Below are positions 11,848 through 23,686 of a stretch of DNA of 64,000 bases, piece by piece. The notes beneath the pieces were generated by a model that made no database searches, was not told the DNA's origin, and saw only the letters and a list, made by a program, of their open reading frames with translations. Source of the DNA: Glomus cerebriforme (Eukaryota; Glomeromycota; Glomeromycetes; Glomerales; Glomeraceae); the NCBI GenBank assembly GCA_003550305.1, contig QKYT01000311.1, positions 52,724 through 116,723 on the forward strand, in the 5' to 3' direction. The position numbers and the translations under genes were made by a program. How positions within the stretch are numbered: the first letter of the stretch is position 1; each line of letters begins with the position of its first letter.

Positions 11848-12078
11848 CTAAATCATATTTTTGCATTTCCTATTTAATAAATTCTCATAAACCTCTAATG
11901 TGTGCCTCAAATAGGATTCAATTCGTTTAGACTTTCCAGAAATAGATTTTAATGGAACAGGATCTTTAGAATGGTGCAAGAGTCTCTCACATGCCCTCCT
12001 AACAAGACTTTCAGGTAGCCTATTAATAATATGTTTATAGTCAAAGTGGAACATTTTATTAGATATAATTTTATGCAA
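11848..12078 (-). pseudogene. Short basic open frame, probable gene remnant
   Basis: 76 residues (MHKIISNKMFHFDYKHIINR, RLPESLVRRACERLLHHSKD, RIESYLRHTLEVYENLLNRK). It is rich in Arg, Lys, Leu and His with amphipathic helices, and has a protein-like composition unlike the AT-driven chance frames nearby. No family is recognised. It lies between the coiled-coil piece and the longer broken gene at 12408-14062, all on the minus strand. Confidence 0.35.
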
Positions 12079-12407
12079 AAAAAGTTTGCATGAAAAAATA
12101 CACTCATAGTAATATTACATTAAAGCTTTTATTTTATTAACAGCTAAAACACATCGAGACATGAGATCTGCTAGAAATATAACTCCGATCAAATCACATG
12201 ACTCTGATTGTAATGATTTTTTGCTGATCATTTTTGCCAAGAAAAATTGATCATATGTTTTTATTATCTAATGACATCCACCCACACGAAAAAAAATATG
12301 TAAAGATAGAAATAGGCCACCAGAGTACTTTATTGAATAAAATGATTTAATGAATACCTATCTAATCAGAATTTATATTTGAACTACCTTTATTTCTTTT
12401 GCTGGAT

Positions 12408-14062
12408 CTAACTGGGGGGTGCATTAAGTAGTAAAGACATATTAACTATTAGAGTGTTCTGTAGAATTAGCAGAGTCTTTACAAAATTTGTTACAGTAGA
12501 TGGATCGGATACTTGTACAGAAATTTTTGCTTCATAAAGATGGTAATAACAATACACATTTTTCACATTCCTAATAAGGACATTTAAATGCATCATTCGT
12601 CCAGTAACTTGCATTCCAATAATTCTGAATTCATCTTTATCCGGTCCAGATGATTTATGAATCCAATATATCATATCATTAGTTTCACGTCATAATTTGA
12701 TTTCATCATCCCTATCCTTTCCTATCCATACTAACCAAACTTTGACATTCAGCACTAAAAGAATGTTAATAATGACCATAAAATTTTGCAATAATACTTT
12801 TCTCTTACTATTATAAGTAACTTATGTGCTGATATAAGACAACTTTCCTAAAGGGAGACTTTTTAATGTAGCTCGAATAGCAGGTACTATTACGTTGGTC
12901 ACATAAGTACCTTCGTTTTATGATTTTGCGAACTTAGGACTAAATGCTGAATTATTTCATGAATTATTTAGAGAATCCAAAATTCTTGATATGACATCTG
13001 CAAGCTCCTCATCTGATTCTTTTTCCCTCCCATTATGCAAAAGTTTTTGTGGTAAAATGCTTATATTACTCTCAACAAAGCTAACCATGAATTCTTTACA
13101 TTTTTCCTATATAATTTGTGGAAGTGATGAAGGAACCATATCCTTTACTGGTTTCTAATAATAGCATGAATTAAAAATTATGTTTATATTGAAAAATTAT
13201 GTAACTGCATAAGAAAAAAGAAGAATTTTACCATAAAAGATTCTCTTAACCATTCCAGTAGTTTCTGCACTAAATCTAAATCATCACTAATCATTTGGTT
13301 GGCTAGAGAATCCTTCTAGGTTAACTCAGAAACAAACACTTCATTTACACCTAAAAACAAATGCTGGTAAAGCTGTGATGTATTTTTCTGAGTTTACTCT
13401 TTAGGGCCTTGATATTTTTTTTGATCTTAACTGAACTAAGAGGACTTTCTCCATTTGTTTTTACTGCACTGATATTATGTAAATTGCAAACTGTTTTAAA
13501 GGTAATTTCAAACTAACACAGATATACAATTAATTAGCCCTGAAAATATATATAAATAATTATCAAAAACGCATGTACTGTCAGATTTAAATAAAGCCCT
13601 ATTCTCACATGGTTAGTTACTCCAATGCTTAAATAAAAACTTTATGCGATACTAAAATAACTACATTGAATTAAGCATATACCTATAATCTAACTACCCT
13701 TCACACTGCTAAGAAAAAAATCCTATGAGTAGACTAATAGGATATTTAGTCTATTATGCTTTCTTCCTCAGAACGGTATCAGTCTGCGTTATTCATCATT
13801 CAAATAAATTTCTATTTACTTTACTTCGTAAATATCTTACCTCTGGTAGAATTTCAAGAAGAGTAGTATGATGTGAGAAATTTCAATCATATTGATTTTT
13901 CACAAATATCACAGTCTGCTCGATAATACTTTTTAGTTTGTTTTGAGATATCCAGAGATTATCATTGATCTTCTGATAGATAACAGAATCAGTGATAATG
14001 TTCTCTTCCTCAGTATTTAACAAGAAATTGTAAATTTTAGTATATAAATCGGTAGACATGAT
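12408..14062 (-). pseudogene. Broken gene of an uncharacterised AM-fungal multicopy family
   Basis: It starts at ATG 14062 (MSTDLYTKIYNFLLNTEEEN), and the frame breaks at a TGA after about 58 codons. Further readable blocks follow on the minus strand: ESDEELADVISRILDSLNNS (about 12960-13020), NEGTYVTNVIVPAIRATLKS (about 12855-12915) and finally 12674-12408 (DEFRIIGMQVTGRMMHLNVL, LLILQNTLIVNMSLLL). The order and wording of these blocks match a large Rhizophagus protein family of unknown role (NEGTYVTDVI..., ...VGLQIAGT..LNVLIKD..., LL.LRN.LIVNKSLL; recalled, not searched). At least five stops and several frame changes show it is dead. Confidence 0.5.
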
Positions 14063-14817
14063 AAAAATAAAAGAAGGTATAAGACGTAGAAATACTCATA
14101 ATTCCAATATACTACCCTTTTAAAGGTATTCTAAATTTTCTATTCACGACTCTTTACACTTACATTTATGTTGGGAAAAAGAATAGGAGAATATGTAACA
14201 AATACTTACACCAAAATTTTGTGCAAGAAATTAAGGCATGTGGAATGTGCATTGAAAATCTTGATATTTAGAATGGTGTTTGGAATAATGCATATACCTT
14301 TTTTTTGCCTGACCACTTAATATTAAGACCTGATAATGTTATATAGATATTATTTTACTCGAAATATAATAGAAATATCCCATCTCTCTGGAGCAAATAT
14401 ACATATTAATAAATGCTATGCTATTTTGCTAAATGTTGTTTAGCTAAATGTTGCAAGAAAAAAATTTGAAATATTTTTGGAGGTCGATTTCTTATGTGTA
14501 TAAATTATTTTGTCATACAAGCAGTCACACAGAATTACAGCTGATTTGGACAGTGTATCACTTATTACATCATATACACTTTAACGAGAATTAAAAACAT
14601 GCTAATTTATGTCACATACTGTTTTCCTACATGCATTGTGGCGGAGTGAAGTAAAATATATATAGTTTTTTTATTGATAATATTCAGAATCTTGATCAAG
14701 CACTAATCTGAAAAATTCATTCACAATTATTATTCATATTTAATAAATCTACATTAGTCACATTATACAACTGGAAATTTTATTGGAGAGTTATATGAGA
14801 TGTATTTCCTTATACTG

Positions 14818-15689
14818 TTATACACATACATTCATTCCAATATAATTATCCAGTCTAAAATGTGAATATGCTAACCAGATAATTTCATCACATGATTTAT
14901 TAAGATAAGCAGTTACTTGTCTATGATAATATTTAGAATTTTCAATTATTTTTACTGATACTTTGTGAAACCTTATAAATAATTGAATTTTCTTATCTTT
15001 TACCCAATCGCCACCTAAAAACTTCTTCTCATTAGTACTTAGTAGTACTATCATTTCTCAGTGCATTCCAAATTTGAGATGTGAATGATGTAAGTTTCTT
15101 CTTGTAACTCCTCTAAGCCTATTGGATAACTCTTACATTATTAATTAAGCGATTTACAATCCTTTTCTTAATTTTATTCGAATATTCATAAGTATAATTA
15201 TTCAAGCCTTTTCTAAATATAAAATAATATGTTTGGTAAATCTTTTCAATCTCATTAGAACTGAGTATTGATACTCTCTTTTGGCTTAGCGCAGTCCCTC
15301 TAGGATCTGCTCTTCCCTTTTTCACATTCTTTCGTGTATGATTAGAATATGCAAGATTCTTTTTAGCCGTTCTAGCAATACATTTATTAAGGTGATCACT
15401 CACACATTTGATGGTATTTTACGGATAAACACCAAGGAGTTGCATACAGTGCAATAAATATGAAATGAGCGTCCCCAGCTTTAAATTTCCCATCTATATA
15501 TACTTTTTCAATTATTTAAATAAATCCATTTTTGGAGAAGTATTTTGGGTTATATTCAAGAAGTTTCTTAAATAGATAACGAACACAAAAATACCATATT
15601 TCTAGTATTTCACCACTATACTTATATTGCAAATTGTTCAATGCCTGCACTACTACAGGATTTAAACCAGAATAGTTAGTTTTAACCAT
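14818..15689 (-). pseudogene. Broken gene, unrecognised family
   Basis: A single minus-strand gene appears spread over three frames. From ATG 15689: MVKTNYSGLNPVVVQALNNL, then YLFKKLLEYNPKYFSKNGFI, a stop, then EKVYIDGKFKAGDAHFIFIA. From 15403: RTAKKNLAYSNHTRKNVKKG and ILSSNEIEKIYQTYYFIFRK. From 15054: GGDWVKDKKIQLFIRFHKVS. Codon composition is protein-like across 870 bases, and stops and frame changes separate the pieces. I know of no domain match; the basic middle part could bind nucleic acid, but that is only a guess. Confidence 0.4.
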
Positions 15690-16423
15690 TTTTATAGTTT
15701 ATAACTGATCTTAGTGATTTATAGCTATTTAGTGATTTATAGCATTTTTAGCAATTTTAAAGACTTATAGCAATTTATAGCAAGTATATTATAATAAAAT
15801 ATCACATTCATTTTTATTCGATTGTTTGAGTGAAAAACAGATTCATTTTTTTTTGATTCGACTAAATTAGACCTGATCGATTAAACTATGCATAGCGCTT
15901 TTGGCTAAAATTTGTATTACATGTGATCTTCCTAGTTCCCTGCCAGTTTCTCAATAATTTTAGGAGAGTTCTAGAAGCTGGTGAGTTTTTATACACAGCG
16001 CTTTCAGCTAAATCATAAAATGATTGGCCAATCAGATTTTAGATTTTTTCTTTAGCCGATAAGCAAGACACAGTTTACAGTAATAAAAATGATTATGAAT
16101 AAAATGCATGTGATCGGCTAATTTAATCATGTGAATTTTTATTCGAAATCTTATTGGGAAAAATGTGACATTAATATCACAGCTAAACCAATAAGATTTG
16201 GCAAAGTTTTGGAACAGAGTTATGGGTTATACTGATTTAACCGAAGGTGCTATGCATATGGAAGAATAAAAACTGGAAAGTTTATGATTTTGGTTTTGAG
16301 AGCTGGGTCACTTCAGTGATCACACTACTTTACAAATAAAAAATCAAAAATGGCTGTAACCAGTCCTAAAGGGATCCTTTATTATTAAAAGTTACATAAA
16401 ATACATATAGCAGTAGGCACTAT

Positions 16424-17791
16424 TTATTCATTTAATTTAGCAATAAGAAAATTGACATCATCTGGGGATAAATTTAAGATTGTAGTAATATTAAAAGACT
16501 TTAACCATTCTATTGCTTCTATATTACCAACATTACTAAAGAGCCTAAAAATCTTTTTACGCCTTTTCTTTCTTTTTCAAAGGTTAGTCTTGATAAGTTT
16601 ATCTTGCATAGAAATCTGATTCATGATTTTATCATTAACTTTAGCATTAGATACATTCTCATTACAAGTTTTTCTAAAATGATCAAAAAACTGCTTAATG
16701 GCTTGACCAAAATTATAATAGCATCAAAGCAAATCATGAGTGGTTCTTCGAAGATTATCTTCAGCAGTACCACTCTTATTATATAAATCGAGAAAATCAA
16801 GCAAGTTTACATCCATTTTAGAGACACTCAATTGCAAAGTGATGAGGAGGTCTCAAGAGAAACCATCTTCTAGGGATTCAGAAAAAGTTAACTCTATAAT
16901 TAGTTTTTTTAATGTAATGGAACTATTTCTATTAATCTGCTTTCTAGTCTGCTTCGCTTTTTTATTTGAATCTTTTTTAGAAGCAAACTTACTAGAACAT
17001 TTTTTCTGTGCAGTACTTGAATTCTGCTTTATTGGAGTTTCCAAATCATCAATTTTCATATCAGTCGATGGATATATAGGACATAACTTTTGTGAATTGT
17101 CAATACAGTTGTAATATACAATATGCTTGCAGGTTAAATATACGAGCAGTTTTGGAGGATCTTGAGATTGGGAAGAGATTCAAAGAAAACCTAGAGAAGG
17201 GAGGGACAAAGAAAGTCTTCAGAATATTTAGCACATCTTAAAGTACTTTTGACTTGCTGAGTTGCTATACCTTCGATTCCTTCCATTCGTATAAATGGTG
17301 AAGATAAGGTAAACGTTCCCATTAAGTTGGATAAAAGTGAAATTCCACTTGATTGAGAGGTCATTTTGGGATCAGGTATTGGCAATTGGAAATGATACCA
17401 AGGGCATTAGCTTGATCTAAGATGTCCATATTCTTTCCACAGCTGGGAGCTGGACATGCGCTTGAAGTGCCAAGAAAAAGTTTTTTTCAATATAAAGTCT
17501 GTGAAAAATATGCTCGTACGTGAGGTATGAGAATGCTTTGAAAGGAGACATTAAAATATCATTACCACATTCAGAGCATAAATCTAATTCTGAAAAATCA
17601 ATATCTCCAACAGTTTTATCATTGAGACTTTTGAAGATATTATATCCAAGATTTTTAAGATTAATAAAAGAGGGTCTCTCAGATTCTGAAATACTGCTCT
17701 TTTCTCTACTTTGTGTATTGCCGATTGGGCCAATATTGATTTCATCAACAGTGATTACTTCTGTATTAACTGAGCTCTCTTGGTTCTTCAT
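16424..17791 (-). pseudogene. Double zinc-finger (RING-like) protein of an AM-fungal family, decayed
   Basis: From ATG 17791 the protein reads MKNQESSVNTEVITVDEINI. It then carries a first zinc finger, LCSECGNDILMSPFKAFSYL ... EHIFHRLYIEK; after a frameshift near 17485, CPAPSCGKNMDI completes the Cys/His set. A second finger has CAKYSEDF (third Cys lost to Tyr) near 17205 and TCKHIVYYNCIDNSQKLCPI at about 17080-17135. A Lys-rich linker (17059-16853) leads to TLKKLIIELTFSESLEDGFS, and the C-terminus ITTILNLSPDDVNFLIAKLN ends at 16424. The layout matches a highly multicopy Rhizophagus family (recalled). Several frameshifts and lost cysteines make it non-functional. Paired RING-like fingers would suggest a ubiquitin-related role, unproven. 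Confidence 0.55.
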
Positions 17792-17817
17792 ACCTACCTA
17801 CTTATCACTCTCGTGAT

Positions 17818-18623
17818 CAGCTATTTTGCTGGCTAAAGCTAAAGACAGGTTTTTATATCACTTGTAAATTTCGCAGAAGAAAACTTTCTCCAGATTTTTA
17901 TCAGCAATTACACACTGCATTTTGTCATTCCATTAATCCCTCTGCAAATTGATAAAATAACGAAGGATGAGCATACATATTCCCAAATCTCATATGCGAA
18001 ATAATGATTGCTGGAAAAAATAGCCATACCCAAATATTATTTTGTCAGTATGATAGTAGCATGTCTGAAGACATGACGCAAAAAATAAATGTCAAAAAAA
18101 ATAATGTGAATATATGTGATTCACATGTCGCACAGCTCTTATTCTTTGACAAGAAATTTTACTGATATCGTAATGTGCATTTCAAGTGATCGATTTTACA
18201 TAACTGGGTCTATGCTCTAAACATACAACTTATATGATAAGATTCATCCTTAAATTTGCAGTATATTGGAATTTTTTCATAATGTTTAAGCCTAAAAAGA
18301 ATAAGTATAAAGTATAATTCATAAAAAGCCAAATACAACTTTATTGGATAATTACACCATCATCACATGATTTAAGAAAGAATTTAAAAGTACACATAAC
18401 TCAAGTATTTCATGATTTACATACATGATTAACAGTTTGAAAAAGGTAAAAATTGATAAATAAATAACAACAATCTTCGTCACTTCCTAGAGTAAATGTT
18501 AGCAGATAAAAACTGAGTAAGCATTTTTTTCACCAAAGATAGTCACCAATTCCCTGAATTGGTTGTGCCAGAAAGCAAAAAAAAATGATCAAAAGTAATT
18601 GAAAATAAAATACAAAAAACTCA
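17818..18623. other. No gene seen
   Basis: About 0.8 kb of AT-rich sequence between the zinc-finger relic and a small gene end. I see no coding frame, tandem repeat or RNA gene in it. Confidence 0.35.
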
Positions 18624-18763
18624 TTAATTACATTGACTCAAAAACTGGGTGAGTCTTTCTTCATCTATACTATCTAAAAATTTTATTGGACGTCTCAGTT
18701 CATATGCATACGTAAGTTGATCGGTAACATCATTACTGATGAGGATTATATAGAAAAGATGTT
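18624..18763 (-). pseudogene. Gene 3' end fragment, unrecognised
   Basis: A clean minus-strand frame ends at 18624 with DVTDQLTYAYELRRPIKFLD then SIDEERLTQFLSQCN and a stop. The composition is strongly protein-like. An ATCAG possible acceptor precedes the conserved-looking part at about 18733. No upstream exon could be joined with confidence. Confidence 0.35.
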
Positions 18764-18949
18764 ATGTATAAACACCTATGTACGTAGCATATAGTAATAT
18801 TGCACTATATGCTGATTTTGATGGTTATGTAATATGACATGCGTCCATTTGTACGTACGTATACTAATTTACACGTATAGGTATATAACAATATAACAAT
18901 ACTGTACTTTTATTTTATTTTATTTATATTGTATCTTTAAACATTTGTT

Positions 18950-19960
18950 TTCAAATTATATAGTCATTCTCCTTTATATTTAATTTTATTTATTTTTTTA
19001 TCATCATTCTTATAGGAGTATTAATTAATATTCTTCTTCAATATAATTTATATTTATTTCATAATATTAATTCTTCTATATTTCTTTTCTCTATTAATTC
19101 TATATTTTTATTTTGCNTCCTTTTTTTATTTTCTTTTATTTCTTTCTCTACTTCTTTTAATCTCCAAAAAACTTTATATTTTTCTGTAATTTTCAATAAT
19201 TATTCTATATAACTTAATTCCATTTTTGTCTCTGTGTAATTTTGTATTTTACTTCTACCATTTTATCCATTATTTTAAACATTTTTCCTGCATTTTCTGA
19301 ACTTATTTCATTAAACCTATCATTATTAATATCATTATTAAGTTCCTTTCTTTATCATTATCATCTATTATTATTGATATAATTTCCTTTATCCTTCTAT
19401 TTATATATTTACACCATTATATACATATCCTATTATTCTCTTTCTTTTCTCTTTTTATCTTATATCTTATTTCATCTTCTTCCATACTATAATACCATTC
19501 TATAAATTNATCTTTCATCGCTTTATTCAAATTTTTATATNCTTNACTATTATTATCTATTTCAATCATTCTTTTATTTATTTTTTTCATTTTTTTAACT
19601 TCTATTTTTCTAAACGTTTGCTCATTTCTCTATATTTTTCCTTTCTCTTTCTTCATCTCTTTCTCTTATTTCTTTTTTAAATTTTCCTAGCTTACTGTAT
19701 ATATCTTGTAGTTCTTTATTATCTGTATTTTTCATTAATTCTTTTTCTATTTCTTTATATCACTTTGGAATTTTACCTCTAGTACTTCTTTAATTTACAT
19801 CACATATTTTTTTNCAACTTTTTAATTTATTTTCTTCTGTTATTATCTCTTCTATAAACTTAATTTCTGTTAGTTTTATACTTTTTTTATTATAACAATA
19901 CTGTATAACCTTTAGAATTTTTCATTTTTATAAATAATAATTCTAAATGAAGTTTATATT
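18950..19960 (-). pseudogene. Decayed LINE-type open frame (Lys/Glu-rich, reverse strand)
   Basis: The plus strand looks like pyrimidine-rich low complexity, but the reverse strand reads as broken, Lys/Glu/Asn-rich protein. The best block is RGKIPKWYKEIEKELMKNTD followed by KELQDIYSKLGKFKKEIRE near 19640-19790. These resemble the region upstream of reverse transcriptase in Rhizophagus LINEs (recalled). Five ambiguous bases (19117, 19509, 19541, 19545, 19814) mark unreliable assembly. No RT catalytic motif is intact. Confidence 0.35.
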
Positions 19961-20446
19961 TAGCAGTATAAATTCATTTTTTTTACAAATATCTCAAAAT
20001 GTTTTTATAATAAATAAAATATCTAAATATCTCAAACAGTTTATATATAAAAGATAAAATTCAAAGTGTTACTGTAGGTAATTTTTTTTTGGAATTATGA
20101 CACTTGGATTTTGATATAGTAATACTAATATCTATTTTTTATATATAAATACAAAACTTTTTTTTTAAAAAAAAACTATGTACATACATATGTTTGGACT
20201 CATAATTTCTTTTATATGTACGTACATTTTTATTTAATAACAATATAATTAAATATTAACATACATATATATACTCAATGCAACTATACGTACAAAGAAA
20301 AAAGCAGTATACACTACATACATAGGTCTATATATAACATGTTATCTAATTACCACTGATGAGTACGTACTCTACTTCATTTTCAGGAGCTTGTTCCCAA
20401 ACTAAAATCTTTACTTTGACCTATTTTGTCCAATTATGATTATTAC

Positions 20447-21154
20447 CTAGGTGAACTTTGCAATGATTTTATTTGAACCTCCTCCATAACCTGAGCTTAT
20501 TATAGGATTTATATTCCATTTCTCATTTCCCTGAAGTGTTCTTTTAATGTGATATGAAAAGATCATTGAAGGCGCACCTGTATCCATTACACATTCATAT
20601 CTTTTATTATTATTATAATGATCATACAAGTCATAATTTATTATAACAACTAATCCAGATGCTTCTGGTCTTCTAACGCTAGCTCTGACCTAAAATTAAA
20701 ATTGGTTTGAGAACTATATATATTCTTATGTACTAAAACTTATAATTTAAAAAGTTTTAAAAATAACTTTTTTAATTTATAATCAAACATGTATTCAAAC
20801 CTTGTAATCACCCCCATCATTAACACAATTAGTAGTTACTATCTTTCTTTTTTTACTGCATGGTAGACTTTTCTGGTTGACTGGAAATTGTATGGCACCA
20901 GGCATCTTTTTGAAAATATGGTTTAATTCATCATCACTATACTTTTTTTTATATGCCATTATTTCCTGATTGTATACCATAATCCATTCATTTTCGTGTC
21001 CTAAAAATTCTCCACTTTCAAGTACTTGGTAAAAGAATATGATGTTGTATCCACTTTGAACATCAATCTTGAACTCAGAATTAGTGATCTGGTTAAAACA
21101 ATATCTTCTCATATGTTCTGGTATTAAGGGGGGCCAGATAAAGTTATTGCTCAT
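20447..21154 (-). CDS. Retropepsin-like aspartyl protease domain protein
   Basis: Exon 1 is 21154-20801 (MSNNFIWPPLIPEHMRRYCF ... NCVNDGGDYK). The intron runs from GTTTGA to TTTTAG, and exon 2 is 20689-20447. Exon 2 holds ECVMDTGAPSMIFSYHIKRT: the D-T-G-A(P)-S active-site loop of a single-domain (retroviral-type) aspartyl protease after a hydrophobic strand (SGLVVIINYDL). A glycine-rich turn SSGYGGGSNKIIAKFT follows, like the flap region. A TAG at 20449-20447 ends the frame before the second conserved part of the domain (usually ILG.D). Just downstream, in another frame, VKVKILVWEQAPENEVEYVL ends cleanly, which suggests an original longer exon or an intron. The gene may therefore be truncated. 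About 198 residues as read. No reverse transcriptase or gag is nearby, so a host-type retropepsin-like protein is more likely than a retrotransposon. Confidence 0.7.
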
Positions 21155-21375
21155 ACAAGCTATAAATAGATCAAAAAAATAAACATCAAAATACTACTAT
21201 ATGTATCACCACTATGCTATTCAAGAAATAAAACTTTATTATCAAGAAACATTTCCACTTGATCAGGAATCCTCTCATACTTTAAGAAAGTTTGAGGCGT
21301 TTCAGAAAGAGATCCTACTGTTCGAGATAAAATAAAAAACCTAAAGAGACGTTAATTGATCTTAGTATAAATACT

Positions 21376-21633
21376 TTAATAGTACATGTTTATTATATAT
21401 TTATTCAGAAAAGATTTATACCCAGCAAATAAGACTGCAAATGAGAGCCAAATGGGAGTGAGTACAATAATTGTGCAAGTTATTAAAAGAAAAACAAAGA
21501 ATGCAGAAGGAAGTAATAGAATAAACAAGAAAACAATTAAGACAATTAAGAAAAGGTTCAGTAAAAGACTCTTGTCTTTATTAGTCTTGTTTTTAGTGTC
21601 TTTAGTTACAGTAGGATCAACGGGAATAGGCAT
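21376..21633 (-). CDS. Small two-helix membrane protein
   Basis: 85 residues from ATG 21633. A polar, lysine-rich N-terminus of about 23 residues is followed by LLLNLFLIVLIVFLFILLLP and SAFFVFLLITCTIIVLTPIW/LSFAVLFAGY, two long hydrophobic segments separated by a Pro/Ser turn, and a short Lys-containing tail. The hairpin-like layout with little loop recalls lipid-droplet or ER hairpin proteins (promethin/LDAF1-type), but no motif proves this. The opposite strand is also open (21386-21655), but its product is an unstructured basic peptide and is judged a shadow. The gene lies 220 bp downstream of the retropepsin-like gene start, on the same strand. Confidence 0.5.
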   Translation of the reverse strand: MPIPVDPTVTKDTKNKTNKDKSLLLNLFLIVLIVFLFILLLPSAFFVFLLITCTIIVLTPIWLSFAVLFAGYKSFLNKYIINMYY

Positions 21634-21659
21634 GATGAATTTGTTGTATATCTAATAAT

Positions 21660-23686
21660 TTTTTGTATGTACTAATGGTTAAAAAACAATCAGTCCAATT
21701 TTTTTTACTTATTTATATAAAATCTATTGTCACACATATTAATAAAAAATGTAATGATTAAAATCTGTAGCAAAATCAAGTATACTGGTATAAAAAGGTT
21801 TTAATGATTAATAAAAATAAAATCAAGTACTTATATAATAAGTATAACTATATGGATATAACTATATAGAAGTCCAATTACATAAAATGATGTAAAATAC
21901 TCTAAATAACTTAAACTTTAGTTTTTTCTTTCTCTTTAAATTATAAAAAGTTTTTATTGCTATTTAAACTACCAACCCTTAAAAATCTGAGGCTTATAAT
22001 AATTTAGAAATATTATAATGTTTAAATTAATTTAATTATAAGTCATAAATGAACTACATAAATTATGTAAAATGTTTCAAATTTACAGTAAATACCGCAT
22101 TTAATAATGGAATATTGGTAGTAATGATTCACAATTAGTATTCATTTAATACGTGGCTGATTAAAAATCCAAATAAATATTTTAAAGATATATTAATATT
22201 AATATCAAACTCCATTAGTCCAAATAATTTATTGAGTTCCTAGTCACAGTATATTTCTTTAATATTATAAATAACATTTTCGGCTATATATCTTTTTAGT
22301 GTTGCTACTTATTTCATTATCTATCCCTTTCAGATTCGTTCCTTTCATTACTAATTATATCCTTAAACGTGCATTTTGATGAGATTATCAGCTGGTAAAA
22401 TTTTAGTCTTAAAATTTCTCATTTGCTTATGGATAACTTTCTGCTTTTTTCATCAACCAAATTTTTGGCCGAAATTTAATCATAAGACCGAAATTAATCA
22501 ATAACTAAATGCTTTATTTGCTTTGTTTGCAAATGCTCACATTCTACAAATATTAGTATCTCAAGATGATGAAGTTCGTAATCTCAATTTGAGAGAAAGA
22601 CGAGATAATGTCTCTGACAAATAATTCTTTTATTGTGTCCGCTTGACTTAAGTTCAAAGATTTTGAGAAATAAAATTAATACTCTTAATTGTACGAAAAA
22701 GATTATGAAAGTATGAATATCATTTAAAAATCAAAGTACTGTAACTGTAAGACTGCATTCGATTTAACACATACAGTAAAATATTTAAAAACATAATTAT
22801 GTATTAAAGCGACAAATAAAAGTATAATGGACATATTATGTTAATTCCATTTAATATTTGTTTAAGTGTTTTATGGGAACCAAAAAGGATGAATTTGTGC
22901 AATTCCCGCCCTGTTTGAGTGGAAGAAAAGGTTTATATCTATCTGCAAACCAGATTTTGCATCTTTCATACAAAAGAATCTTTAATGTTGTTGAGATAAA
23001 GAGAAATTCAATTTGACAGGTTGCATTGTCTATTGTCTATTATCTTTATTGTCTGAATTACCAGTGAGTAGATTTTACATCCAAGAATTATGAATGACGA
23101 AAATGAATGTAAATTGTAAAATAAAATTATTTTAGTGGCGCAGAATTTCATATCGTATAGAAAATGCCGCAGCTTTATTAAAAATTCAGACATTTGTAAT
23201 CCTTAAATGTCTGAATTCTAAACATTTATTAATTAAGCGCATTTATAATATTTTCTAATGTAGTAATTAAAAGGAAAATCATCAGTATCTATCTAAACCA
23301 AATAAGAAAAAAATTAGCATTTGTATTATTTGTATTAGAATTTATCGAAATCATAAATTTTAGGAAACAAGACAATAAATATTTATTTCTCGATCTGATT
23401 CACTACATTACGTTTCGAAATAAATTGAATAAGTTTCGTATTTGTTTCGTAATTTAATTAAACTAATTTAAACATTCTCCCACGCTTTTAAGACCAATTA
23501 TCTTTTAATTTTTAATATGTAACACACGTACGACATAATCGCGTTTATTAATCCAGTTTATCATCAACCTTATAAAAACCCCTTTAATTTTATCTCGCAT
23601 TTCATCATTTTTTTTTTTTTTTAATTAAAAATCTTTAAATCTTTTAAAACTTACTTTTTATTCATTTCTTTAAACGTAAAATAAAC
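21660..23686. other. Intergenic, with the promoter region of the 6PGDH gene at its right end
   Basis: About 2 kb without a supported gene. The last ~200 bases before 23687 are pyrimidine-rich (T-run at 23609-23622, CTTTAAA, TTAAACG), as is common just upstream of fungal start codons. A minus-strand frame at 23008-23193 has no domain and is ignored. Confidence 0.4.

Noticed and set aside
16604..17114. Plus-strand frames over the zinc-finger relic
   Set aside because: The minus strand carries the recognisable protein blocks; these are shadows.
21386..21655. 89-aa plus-strand frame opposite the small membrane protein
   Set aside because: Basic, unstructured product; the minus-strand frame has coherent membrane topology and is preferred.
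23008..23193. 61-aa minus-strand frame upstream of 6PGDH
   Set aside because: No domain or splice partner; composition follows local AT content.
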